Shown here: positions 19,996 through 30,904 of the stretch, in pieces
Layout: every line of letters starts with the position of its first letter
Numbering within the stretch: the stretch's first letter is position 1
NCBI RefSeq assembly: GCF_034140825.1
Contig: NC_089046.1
Coordinates: forward strand, 513,501 to 577,500
DNA from: Oryza sativa Japonica Group
Taxonomy: Eukaryota > Streptophyta > Magnoliopsida > Poales > Poaceae
Direction: 5' to 3'
Length of the DNA: 64,000 nucleotides
The notes under the pieces: model-generated
The model's input: only the letters and a program-made list of their open reading frames with translations
Databases searched by the model: none
What the model was told of the DNA's origin: nothing
Translations under genes and position numbers: made by a program

Positions 19996-22900
19996 ATGGC
20001 TGACCGCGATGAGGAACAGATATTGTACGATACAATCGCGGAGGGAAGCAGCCAGTACTGGAATGAAGAAGAGGGGAACGAGGATCCAAACCAGTACTTG
20101 AACGAGGAAGGGAACGTGGAGAGGGATGCGGAGGGGAACCAGCAGGGGCACGTGGAAAGGGATGTGGAGGGGAACCAGGAGGAGGAGGCTAGTGGTAGTC
20201 AACCCTCCGTTGGACAGAAGAGGGCATGCGGGCAACGAGGTGCAGCGAAGAAGCTTGAGGGTCGGCACATCATAACGGAAGTGGAAGAAGATGGACGTCC
20301 TAGTGCCCCGGCCGAAGCCGCCAAGAACTATGTACGTCACAGCGGTTGGGTTGTGCGGGATAACGTGCCTGTCAGTACGGTGTACTGGCGAAGAACAAGG
20401 GCACGCGGAGATCATGAGAGCTTTGTCCCAGATTCGGAGAAAGAGATGCTGTGGACCACAATGCTCGAGACATTCACCCTTCCTGCGGGTACAGAGGACA
20501 AAGTGAAAAGGTGGACTCTGAAGAAAATGGCAGAACAGTTTCAGAGCTTCAAGGGAGATCTGTACCAGAAGTATATACTGAAGGGGCAGACACCGAACTT
20601 CGACACATTCCCAAAGCTAAGGGATCACTGGGACGAGTTCGTTGCATATAAGACAGGTGAACAAGGGCAGGCGATGATGGAAAGAAACAAAGAAAATGCC
20701 GCCAAGAAGAAGTACCATCACCACTTGGGGTCAGGAGGCTATAGCGTCGCGATGCCGAAGTGGGAGCAGATGGAGGCTAGCTTGATTGAGAGGGGTATCG
20801 AACCGGCAACAGCCAATTGGCCGGAACGATCGAAGTTTTGGTACTATGCTCACGGTGGAACGCTCAACCCAGCTGATGGCTCACTGGTCTTCGGCGATCA
20901 GATACGAGAGGCTGCGCGACGACTAACAGATGCAGTGGAAGCCTCCTCTCAGGGCACGTTCCGACCAGACAGAGATAGGGACGAGCTGACACTCGCCCTG
21001 CAGACTCCAGAGCATCCAGGACGAACACGAGGGAAAGGGGTGATTCCTTGGAAGATTGGTTTCAAGGAGGACATCCACACGTACAGGAGTCGGATGAGGA
21101 GCAAGAGAGATACCGAGGCGAAGATTGCAGACCTAGAGTTCCGGGTATCGAGCTACGAACTCAACATGCAAGAGGAGGTGGCAAGGAAGGTTGATGAACG
21201 CATGGCCGCACATCGGTCCCATGATCCCCAGCCGACCATTCCTCCTGCAATGGTGAGCCCGTCAGGAAACCGTAGCAGCTGCGCCTCAACGGGGCAGGTA
21301 GGATCACAGAGCATGGACGCCATGCAAACACAGGACGAATCGACCTGTCCCGTTGATGACATCACTCAGCGGACACCATGTGAGCTGCATATTCCTTTAA
21401 AGAACTTATCAATAAAGGTAAGATTTAGCCATTCCGCTAGTTGCTGCTTATATATGTTGATTACTAATAAATAATCTCTCACAACATGAAGGTGGCGTCG
21501 GGCATGGCCATCCTAACGGACCCTTCAGGTACTTACCACTGCAGGCCGATTCCAGCAGGATACTCGAAGGTCGAAGTTGAGTTGGTCGAAGGCGCGTACG
21601 AGGACCTCGAGCTGGATTACCCTGGAGGAGACAGTGAGACGCATCTACGAGACACAAGCCATGCCATTATTCTATGGCGCAGGCGGTACATCCTCCTCCC
21701 TGGGCGACAAGCGGCGTCTCGTGCACCATCTCCTCCGGCTCCGCCATCTCCTCCTCAGGATCCTGCACCGTCTCCTCCTCATGCTCCACCAGCACCGTCT
21801 CCACCTCAGGCTCCAGCACCGACTCCTCCTCAGGATCCTGCACCGACTCCTCCTCGTGCTCCTACACCTACTCCTCCGCAAGCTCCTCTTCCGGCACCTT
21901 CAAAGTCAAGGGCCCCCCCAGCTCCACCGCCTGCCCACACAAGGGCAACGAAGAAGGCGAAAGTTGACGCCGCCAAGAACAAGGACCCGGGGTACGATTG
22001 CACGCAAGAGGAGCTTGACGCTTACGTTGCATCAGAAGTCAAGAGACAATTCAAGCCTCGAAGTCCAGAAAAGAAGATTCCTATAGACCCCAGTGTCAGG
22101 AACTTCTTCAGGGGTATGTCTGCATCTGTCAAGGAGGCCATCAAGCTATCGGACTATGAGCGAACGCTGAAGAAAGCATCTTCTGGAAAGTCCACACCAG
22201 TCCCTCAGCTTGGAGAGCAACCAAACCAGGAGATCAAGCCGTTGGTGACCGGTAAAGAAATGACGATAGAACAATTTATTACTGACACCGGTCTAACTAC
22301 GGATCAATTGCTAGGAGTCGCACCAATCGAAAAGGCGGAAGTGAAATACATGTACGAACTCGGTAAACCGCTTGTCAAGCCTGAGCTGCTGCAGTCCCTA
22401 CCCACACAAATGTACAAGTTCCATCAGTTGTACATGGAGATGAGCGCCACCGGTAGAGAGATGATCGGAGCGAGAATCAGGGACACGGACTTCTTGCAAG
22501 GAGATGACATTCTCTGGATCAATTTCAGGGGAATCTACGAACTATACCAGCTGGACGCCCTCGACGTCTCTATTATGAGTTGCTGGATTTTGTAAGTATA
22601 TCGTTCAGTTAGATTTCTTACTATACGTCTCCTTTAATTAATTAGATCCTTGTATATAAGTAGACTATAGAAAATAATATACTCCCTTTTATCGTTGTAG
22701 AATGGAGATTCAAAGGGCCCGACGGCGGAGGGTTTTCGATACTAGATTCATCGACCCTCGGAAAGTAAACGTCGCAATGCTCGACCAATATCCACAAGAA
22801 ACAGAGGACAATCTCGTCCATCTCCTGAAGGCGCAGCATTACAAGACGTTCATACTGTTGCCATACAACACAGAGTTAGTTTAATTTTACTGTCTTCCTA

Positions 22901-23696
22901 CATACCAAATTTCATTCCCGTACGAACTTGCTAAGTGTTTCATATGTAATGCATCCCACGCACATTGCAGATTCCACTGGGTGCTTTTACTCTTCGACCT
23001 GGAGGCCTGCACCGTCAACGTATATGACTCAATGGATAAAAAAGAGTCTACGTTTGACAAGGTTTTCGAACTTATAGACAGGTACCGTCATAAGTTCCTT
23101 TGTTAATTAAGAAAATCTTGTTATGTTAATTGCTACTACGAATCATAGCTTTAAACTCCATGTAGGGCTTGGTATCGGTTCTGTCATTTGGTCCGCGGCA
23201 AATGGAGAGAAAGACTTAGGCGGAAGTTCAAATTTCCTGTGAGTACACATGCTCTACATTTATATTTCTCCGATTCAAATACATACAAGTGTATATTAAT
23301 TAGATCTCTCGTTGTTTGTCATTTATTTGTAGTGCGCAAAGCAAAAGCAGGGAACTAACTTGTGCGGCTATTACGTGTGCGAGTATTGCCACTGCCTTGC
23401 AGACCAAATCATCACCACAAGAGAGCTCGATGTACGTACAAATAAATTCAAATTTTCATTACGTAGCGATTTCTTGTTTAATTTCTAATCAATTTCATAC
23501 ATTCATATAGTTTATTCGCATGAGGGATAACCTGACCACACACAAGGAATTTATCGCGGCGGTTCAAGAACAACTCATGGGATTCATCAACGAAGAAATC
23601 CTTGATCCCAAGGGTGAATTCTACTACGACGGAAACACAATTCACCGGTCCTTAGCTTCTGAGCTAGCAGCGAGTACTACTACGTCGAAATCGTAG
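19996..23696 (+). CDS. TNP1-like CACTA protein with C-terminal Ulp1 (C48) protease
   Basis: Seven exons worked out by frame: 19996-21417, 21492-22591, 22701-22874, 22971-23081, 23166-23238, 23333-23431, 23511-23696. They give 1054 residues with no stop. ATG 19996 directly follows the acceptor caacag. The N terminus is acidic with repeated EGN..RD units. Residues about 150-370 resemble the plant Transposase_24 (Ptta/En/Spm) domain (KMAEQFQSFKGDLYQKYI). A short coiled region and a DUF8039-like segment (about 475-545) follow, then a Pro-rich tract of PPQ/PAP repeats (about 550-615). The C-terminal 150 residues form an Ulp1-type cysteine protease: FHWVLLLFD (His901), VYDSMD (Asp918), KQGTNLCGYYVCEY (Gln966, Cys971). 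The DNA-binding part probably recognises the subterminal repeats. The role of the protease is unknown; SUMO or ubiquitin-like substrates are an inference. Confidence 0.9.
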
Positions 23697-23789
23697 CTAG
23701 CTAGGACATATAATGGATTGTAATTAATACATGACTACATATGTTTCTATATGCATGTGTACACATTTTCTATAATATAAATATATTTT

Positions 23790-23796
23790 GGTCATA

Positions 23797-23835
<39 letters not shown>

Positions 23836-23880
23836 TGAATCATATATATGCATGGTTTATATATATATATATATAAACCA
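23790..23880. repeat. AT-dinucleotide microsatellite and inverted tatataaaccatgca
   Basis: Runs of (TA)n at 23801-23830 and 23862-23875, with the short inverted pair tgcatggtttata / tataaaccatgca (23850-23883). This is in the 3' flank of the second CACTA gene. Confidence 0.75.
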
Positions 23881-23919
23881 TGCAACAACAGGGCCATGAA
23901 AAAAAAAAGGTCAGCTCGA

Positions 23920-24176
23920 TCTTTAGTCTCGGTTGGTAACACCAACCGGGACTAAAGATGGCTCAGCCAGAAGATGGCTCAGCCACGTGTCCCGGCTGAG
24001 CCATCTTTAGTCCCGGTTGGTGTTACCAACCGGGACTAAAGATCGATCTTTAGTCCCGGTTATTTCACCCGGAACTAAAGATAGCGATCTTTAGTCCCGG
24101 ATTGGTACTCCCGGTTTGGAAACCGGGACTAAAGGGGGGTTATAAACCGGGACTACAAAGGATTTCTCCACCTGGG
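23920..24176. repeat. Right subterminal repeats of the CACTA element
   Basis: GATCTTTAGTCCCGGTTGGT and inverse copies are paired as hairpins. They include a longer inverted unit gatggctcagcca...tggctgagccatc (23957-24005). The array ends at the right terminal repeat gatttctccacctggg. It is the mirror image of the left array. Confidence 0.88.
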
Positions 24177-24179
24177 TAA

Positions 24180-24376
24180 GCGGACCGTACACCATGTACA
24201 AGCTAGCCGATGATGATGGGGAATCCGAAGCTAAGCACCATGCAGAGGTTGATAGCCAAATCCTGGCACGTGTCTCAGTGGAAAAACTAGAAGAGCATGC
24301 ATTAGCGTACTACACGAAGCACATGACGTGGAGGAGCACCAGGAGTACATCCTTTTATGACGGTTCAACGTGGTAG
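24180..24376 (-). pseudogene. Decayed PLAC8-family copy, 5'-side part
   Basis: Continues the copy interrupted by the CACTA. The sequence gcggaccgtacaccatgtacaag...gcacatgacgtggaggagcac aligns with 32285-32450 of the intact PLAC8 gene (gcgggccgtacaccatgtacaag...gcacgtggcgtggagcaggag), with many substitutions and a small deletion. The homology fades after about 24376, so the N-terminal half of the gene is missing. Confidence 0.82.
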
Positions 24377-24442
24377 GGTAGCGGGAGGCGAAATGCGCAT
24401 TGAACATTGAATACACACTAGAACAGATCCTAGCATGCTTGT

Positions 24443-24715
24443 GTCGACGAAAAATCCGTCTTCGGCCAGATGGTGTCAAATCTATATTGGTACCAACTAA
24501 GTTGACGAACACAACGATTTGGAAGATCAGCTTAACTGCAGTACAGGTCTAAATCTTGATGAGATGCGGACGTACCAGTAAGTTTAATCATTGTTGACGA
24601 AAAATCTGTGCTCGGCCGATGGTGCCGGAACTGTGTTGGCACGAACTAAGTCGACGAACATAATGGCCTGGGGATCTGCTTAGCTCCAGTGTAGGTCCAA
24701 ATCTTAATGTAATAA
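24443..24715. repeat. Two diverged tandem copies of a ~115-base unit
   Basis: Copy 1 at about 24443-24557 and copy 2 at about 24593-24710 share gacgaaaaatc(c/t)gt, ctcggcc, actaagt(t/c)gacgaacat and ggtccaaatctt(g/a)atg in the same order, about 150 bases apart. The family is not identified. Confidence 0.7.
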
Positions 24716-25336
24716 AAGCAATCGGCTGATGATAATATAATATAACAATAATATAATCCACTATAAACCAATCGGCCAATAATGATATGATAGAATAATC
24801 ACTGATCCGAAAGTTAAAGCATACATCGCCTGGAAGTCCGATGTCATAAAATCCATAAGATTAGATAAACAGTGAAACCTTTGTTGTCATTGGCTAAATC
24901 CAACTTATATGCAATAGTTGTAAACCGATGCAACGTCCAGATAACTTATCGGCTGAAACCCCGATGAAACTCTTATTGGAAATCAATAACCAGGCTAGAG
25001 ATTATGGTTCTAAGAATGACTTAGTAGATCGAATGTACTGATGCAGCACTAAGTATGAAAATAAACATAATATGTAGATAATCAAGTCAAGCCCTTGACT
25101 GATTCTCAGGGTGGTAGATACCTTTGGTAATCTAATCTGGTAAAGTGATTTTAGCCGATACCGACATAAACCTTAAAGTGAATCTCAGCCGATATAAGTA
25201 AATCGAATTAACAAACTAGATTAACTAAGATATATGATAAATAGTCCCATCTAATTACCATATAATTGATGTGTCCCATCTCTAGTACCCTTACATGAAC
25301 TATACATTATGGATGCTCTTAATACTGTTGAGGGAC

Positions 25337-25516
25337 CAGGGTTCCCAAACCGCCGGGGCCGGGGTTACCGCGCCCCAGCGGTAAGCACGGTTACCGCGCG
25401 GTAACCGTGGCAAACCGTATAAAATTTATGAAAATTTTAAATCAATTTTAAAATTTATTGAATTTAAGGAGGCTACCGTGGATTTTCTTTTATTGCCGGC
25501 AGTTTTGGGAACCCTG
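25337..25516. mobile_element. hAT-type MITE with 8-bp target duplication
   Basis: The inverted ends cagggttcccaaac and gttttgggaaccctg are flanked by TGAGGGAC on both sides (25329-25336 and 25517-25524, exact). The left half is GC-rich with ggttaccgcg repeats and the right half is AT-rich. It is 180 bp with no coding capacity. Confidence 0.9.
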
Positions 25517-26144
25517 TGAGGGACTTGATTTACACTGGTTTAATAAGTTAGGGAACGCTTTATGTCTGATTATTTATTTTAGGGATACGAGTTTATGCTT
25601 TATGTCAGATTATTTTTTTTAGGGATACGAGTTAAACTCGACGTATATTGAGGGATTAAACTAAACTTGTTCGGGAAGAAAAATGACCACCATTCCACAA
25701 GAAAGTCTCTGGGCCGACGGCCCATGGCCCAGAGGAACCCCTGAAAGCTAGCACGAGCAGGCGGCTTGACCTAATCCATCCCAGGGGTTGCTAAGGCTCC
25801 GCCGCCGCCGTTGTTACTGCTGCCTTCTTCAATTCCGGTGTAGATCTGGGGAGACCCATCATCAGCCTTGCAGATCAGCTTTCCATCAAACTTGCTCGAC
25901 GATCGGCCGCCGGTAATCTGCATCCTGATTGTCCTAGATTGACAAAGGCATATCTGCGATCCTAGATTGAGAGCACACCCCACCCTAGTGCTGGTGCTGA
26001 ATTTGCTCTTGCTCTTTCCATTGCATTGCATTTCGTTTCGTTTCGTTTTGTTTTGTTTTCCCTAGATGTATCTCTCTTTGAGCAATAATCAATCCTATGC
26101 TGGCCTTAAGTTGTAGTAGTAGTTGTTGTTGTTGTTGAGAAGGG

Positions 26145-27314
26145 ATGGGCATGGCCCGACGATTTCTGAACCTGGTGGTGGAGAGCAATCGCGATGGCCT
26201 GTATTCGCTGCGGCGCGTGCCTGCGAATCGCCTCTTGTACCCATCAAGAAGAGCAGCAGAGGCAGCAACGGCCAAGTCGGAAGAAGAAGTGAAGGCGTAC
26301 AAGGAGCATGAGGGTAGGAGGCATCCAGGCCTGCACTTTATGGAGCGATTCGGGCAGTTTCCGAGTCCGATGATCAACTTCCAGGCGTCCCCGACATACG
26401 AGCACAGCAGCAGGAATCTGGAGTTGGCCACCCTCCTCGGCGACGATGAGAACAAGATCCTCACCGTGGATAACAGCGGGCACACCCTGCTATTCGACAC
26501 CGTCTCCTACTCCGTGGTGAAGTTCCCCTCCCTCAAATCCAACAAGGGCCGCGGCGCCATCTCCCTCCCTGTCGACCGTGCCGCTCCCCAAGAACCTGAC
26601 GGCCTCTACGTCATGAGCCCCACCGCCGATCCTCTCACCAGCGATTGCTGCTTCGAGGTGCTCAACTACGGCTCTAGGGGCTTCCATGAGAGGGCCCCTT
26701 CCTGGCTCCCTCTGCCGCCGCTCCCCTCTGCCAGCTACACCCACGCCAACCTTGTCTCCTGTACGGTGGTTGGCTCCACCATCTTTGTTTCTTCCACCGC
26801 CCCCGAATGCGGCACTCATGCCTTCAACACACTCACCGGTGAATGGCACCATGTTGGCTACTGGACGATGCCGTTTTATGGCAGAGCTCAGTATGTGCCC
26901 GACCTCAATCTCTGGTTTGGACTCTCTGCCCGACACCCTTACAACCTCTGTGCTATTGATCTCTCCAACGCCCATCTGCACCCACCCGATGTCCTGCAAA
27001 CTTGGCTTGACCTCGACATACCTAAATCCTGGTCGCCCTCCAAGCTCAACCTCATCAGCCTCGGCTCTGGCAGATTTTGTGCTGCCAAGATCTTTCGTTC
27101 CAATATGCCTGCTGCTGCTGCTTTCCTAGATGATTCCGATGACGACGACGACTATACTGTTGACTCTCATGTCATCCCTACGGATTTTGCTGTCTTCACT
27201 GGCCTGCATATGGTGCGCCGCAATGGTAAGGATGGTCAAGAGCAGATCCAAATGATCAAGCACAAGTCCATCTTCTACACCTTCAACAGCTATAATATTG
27301 AATGGGTTATCTGA
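26145..27314 (+). CDS. Grass-specific DUF1668-like protein
   Basis: An intronless frame of 389 residues from ATG 26145, with an alternative ATG two codons later. It opens MARRFLNLVVESN, the conserved start I associate with the rice DUF1668 family. That family is uncharacterised and proposed to form a kelch-like beta-propeller. Repeated blocks ending in F/W-aromatic strands are visible: TLLFDTVSYSVVKFPSL, CGTHAFNTLTGEWHHVGYWTMPF, YVPDLNLWFGLS. A stretch of ten acidic residues sits near residue 330. No signal peptide or membrane segment is seen. The function is unknown. The family assignment is from memory of the family and could be DUF1618-related instead. Confidence 0.8.
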   Translation: MGMARRFLNLVVESNRDGLYSLRRVPANRLLYPSRRAAEAATAKSEEEVKAYKEHEGRRHPGLHFMERFGQFPSPMINFQASPTYEHSSRNLELATLLGDDENKILTVDNSGHTLLFDTVSYSVVKFPSLKSNKGRGAISLPVDRAAPQEPDGLYVMSPTADPLTSDCCFEVLNYGSRGFHERAPSWLPLPPLPSASYTHANLVSCTVVGSTIFVSSTAPECGTHAFNTLTGEWHHVGYWTMPFYGRAQYVPDLNLWFGLSARHPYNLCAIDLSNAHLHPPDVLQTWLDLDIPKSWSPSKLNLISLGSGRFCAAKIFRSNMPAAAAFLDDSDDDDDYTVDSHVIPTDFAVFTGLHMVRRNGKDGQEQIQMIKHKSIFYTFNSYNIEWVI

Positions 27315-27342
27315 ATCTAACCTAGCATTGTTCCATAGAAGC

Positions 27343-27735
27343 AGGATGTGTAAAAAATGCACAGATATGGTAAGGGATTATAACACTACGCTAATTTTAA
27401 TCAGTTTAATGCACAGAGATATGGTAAGGGATTATAACACTGCGCTAATTTTAATCAGTTTAATCCATAAGAATATCCAAATTATCCAAAGCTTAGCCTT
27501 ACTCAATACGTGAAATTTGAGGTTTGCAATGTTCATGGTTTACAAACCGGGGCAGTATGAGTTCAGAATCTTGTAAACGACTAGTTCACATGCTAGCCTA
27601 CAGCAATGCGGAAAATTGAACTCAGGAAGTAGCATAAATGTGTGCACACGAATAAGCACTCGTGTGTGTGTTGGGGGTGGGGGATGTAACATGCCTTTGC
27701 CATCTCCCCACACTTCAAAATTACATACAAGTTAT
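27343..27735. repeat. Mosaic of short copies from three other loci in the window
   Basis: 27343-27580 matches the DRB-gene intron block at about 49340-49570 (blocks gattataacactacgctaatttta, tgttcatggtttacaaaccgg). 27585-27685 matches the RAPTOR intron at about 52868-52970 (agcctacagcaatg, gaagtagcataaatgtgtg). 27692-27715 matches 11619-11642 in the PPR-DYW gene (gcctttgccatctccccaca). All are in the same orientation as their sources. A 51-53 base tandem duplication occurs at 27359-27463. Confidence 0.75.
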
Positions 27736-27935
27736 ATAGTATAATTACACTACGATTATACTATAATTATATCTGTCAAATTTTTAAAGAAAATTTGTTG
27801 ACAAATGTATAGGTAGTCCTTTCAATCAATATGTAACAAGATGGGTATAATTGATATCTTTTGCCCATCTCTAGATTTAGAGGGAGTGTTGGGGAAAATA
27901 TGCGATGTACCTAGGGCCTATGTGTAAAATATTTA

Positions 27936-29411
27936 TCTATTTATTATATTATTAAGACTCGAAAAGAAGGCACCACGTTCGCTGTGGAGGCTAGAAATTC
28001 CCACATTAATCGGAGAAAAAGAAAAAAAAAGAGTCCAAGTAGAAATACAATCTAAAAAATAACTGAAATTCGGAATTAAAAATAAGCAATATTAAAAGAG
28101 GAGTCCATATAAGAACCCAATACGTGATTAATTAAAATTCAGAATAATAAATAAATAAATTGCTGAAATTAGAAGAAAAGAAAAAAGAGAGTTTGAGTAA
28201 GAATACAAATTTAAAATTACTAAATAGATTTACTGTACAAAAGATAATCACATCAATCTAATTATGGATCATACCATCCGTACTAGGAGCTGCAGCAGCA
28301 GAAAAATAATACAGTGCCCTCATTTCATACAAATCCATATATAAGAATCTAATACGAGATTAATTAAAATTTAAAATAAAAAATAAAATAAAATCTGAAA
28401 TTAGAAATAAGAAAATAAAAGAAGAGTTCAACTTGGATTGGAATGCAATTTAAAAGTAACTGAAATTCGTAATAAAAAATAAAGACTATTTAAAGAATAC
28501 ACCATCTGGAACACATAATGAGATTAATTAAAATTCCAAATAATTAATAAAATAAATTCTAAAAATAGAATAAAACAACTAGGAATATAATTTATAAATA
28601 AAATCTATCGGAACGAAAAATATGGATATTTCAAAAAAAAATCATCTAGAACACAACGATGATAAATGATAATAAATATTGAAGAAGTAACAGGGTTGTA
28701 AAGGAGTAGAGTGGTGACAGTTGATGAGACATCTAAAAACTATTAACAAAACCCCATATAGAATCCCAATGACAATTAAAAGGAGTGACTACGGACATGC
28801 CGTTAAGTAGAATGGTCACGACGGGTGGCGGGATTTCCAAAAAATTAAAAAATAAACCTCAATGATAATCACATTCGATTTTAAAATCTCAAATATAATA
28901 AAGAGTGGGAAGAAGCAGGCGAGCCGTAGAGGAGTACAAATGGTTTGGTGGGACTCTAGAAAGTAAAAATTGAACTCAAACGATAATTATGTTCGATTTT
29001 TAAAATCCCAATGACAATAAAGAGAGGAAGCAGCGGATAGGCCGTAGAGAAGTATATTGGCAGCTTTTAACGGGACTTCTAAAAATAAAAAAATGAAACC
29101 CAATGAGACAATAAACTCAAAAAAACTATAAAACTATAAGATCCAATTTTTAAAGGTTAAAAGGAGAATGAATATAAGCCATGGTAGATCGAACAAGCAA
29201 ATAAAGATAGGGTGACAAAAAAGTAAGGGGTAACAACTGATGTGACTTTTATAAAAGTTACAACATTAGAAATACGGGGATGATATGGTTTGGTCTTTCA
29301 AAGTCTTAAGACAATGAAATATCTATTGAATAAATTATAAGTAAAATCATATTAAAAATAGATAATTTTGTATGGGTGCTAGCCGCGCAATTGCGCGGGC
29401 CACCCGGCTAG
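27936..29411 (+). mobile_element. Non-autonomous Helitron, AT-rich
   Basis: The 3' end has a palindromic hairpin ccgcgcaattgcgcgg (29383-29398), then a short spacer and CTAG followed by T at 29412. This is the classic Helitron terminus. The best 5' end is TC at 27936 preceded by A, which gives the required A/T insertion pair; this end is inferred. The interior is AT-rich with repeated gagtccatata / aaattcggaataaaaaataa phrases and no coding capacity. Confidence 0.72.
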
Positions 29412-30738
29412 TTATATAATTAAAGGAACAGAAAAAGGAGCCTCCACGTTCGCTCTCATGGCCTAGAAATTCTCACATTAATAGGAGAAAAGAAAAAACA
29501 GAGTCCATATAGAAATATAATTTAGAAATAACTGAAATTCGAAATTTAAGGAATATTAGAAGAGGAGACTAGAGTTCATATAGAAATACACTTTAGAAAT
29601 AGTTCAAATTTGGAATTAAAAAATAAGGAATATTAGAAGAGGAGTATAGAGTCCATATAGAAATACAATTAGAAAATAATAGAAATTCTGAATTAAAAAT
29701 AAGGAATATTAGAAGTAGAGTATAGAGTTCATATAGAAATATAATTAAGAAAAAAAAAGAAATTCGGAATTAAAAAAATAAGAAATATTAGAAATAGAGT
29801 ATAGAGTCCATATAGGAATTTAAAACTAACTAAAATTCGGGAAAAAAAGGAGCCTTCACACGTTCGCTCTCATGACCTAGAAATTCTCACATTAATCGGA
29901 GAAAAAGAAAAAACAGAGTCCATATAGAAATACAATTTACAAATAGCTGAAATTCGGAATTAAAAAATAAGAAATATTAAAAGAGGAGACTAGAGTCCAT
30001 ATAGAAATACAATTTAGAAATAGCTGAAATTCAGGATTAAAAAATAAGGAATATTAGAAGAGGAGACTAGAGTCCATATAGAAATACAATTTAGAAATAA
30101 TTGAAATTCGGAATTAAAAAATAAGAAATATTAAAAGAGGAGACTAGAGTCCATATAGAAATACAATAAGGAAATAACTAAAATTCGGAATTAAAAATAA
30201 GGAATATTAGAAGTAGGGTATAGAGTACATATAGAAATACAATTAGGAAATAACCGAAATTTGGAATTAGAAATAAGAAGTATTAGAAGTAGAGTATAAA
30301 GTCCATATAGAAATACAATTAAGAAAAAAATAGAAATTTGGAATTAAAAAATAAGGAATATTAGAATTAGAGTATATAGTTCATATTGGAATTTAAAACC
30401 AACTAAAATTCGGAATAAAAAGGAGACTCCACGTTCGCTCTTATGGCCTAGAAATTCTCACATTAATCAGAGAAAAAGAAAAAGCAGAGTACATATAGAA
30501 ATACAATTTAGAAATAGCTGAAATTCAGAATTAAAAAAAAAGAATATTAGAAGAGGAGACTAGAGTAGTTATTACACATTAGTAGTTTTGAAAAGTTATT
30601 GCAAAATTTAAAATTATGTTGTCATTGCAATATATTTTAATAATATAATGAGAAAACATATATGCTATTATATATGCTATTATATGAGAGAAAATATAAT
30701 GAGACTAGCCGCGCAATCTGCACGGGCAACCGTGCTAG
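29412..30738 (+). mobile_element. Second Helitron-type unit with internal ~77-bp tandem repeats
   Basis: It ends in an imperfect hairpin ccgcgcaatctgcacgg and CTAG (30735-30738) followed by T. It starts directly at the end of the previous Helitron. The 5'-type phrase ccacgttcgctctcatggcctagaaattctcacattaat occurs three times (about 29440, 29855 and 30432), as well as near 27980 in the first unit, so several 5' parts are stacked in tandem. Between them lie about 13 copies of a 76-78 base unit starting gagtccatatagaaatacaa. Confidence 0.65.
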
Positions 30739-30904
30739 TTTAAAGAATAGGAGGAAGGGGTATGCAGGGCAGCCAACCCTAAGAAAAATCCCCAAACCAA
30801 ACAATAGTGTTATAACTAACAAGGCATGTAAAGAGATGAAATAGAACAGTAATGGGATTGTATCCCGTAAACATGAAATATTTTTTTTACTGTACACGTG
30901 TGTT

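Larger units (their letters stand above)
24377..26144. other. Intergenic, old repeat-derived sequence and upstream region of the DUF1668-like gene
   Basis: No gene is seen. From 24440 to about 25300 there is AT-rich sequence with recurrent cggctga/gccgat words that looks like a decayed repeat of unknown family, including a partial tandem duplication listed separately. A hAT MITE lies at 25337-25516. The last 400 bases contain the probable promoter and leader of the gene starting at 26145, with a tttcg/tttg microsatellite near 26035. Confidence 0.45.
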
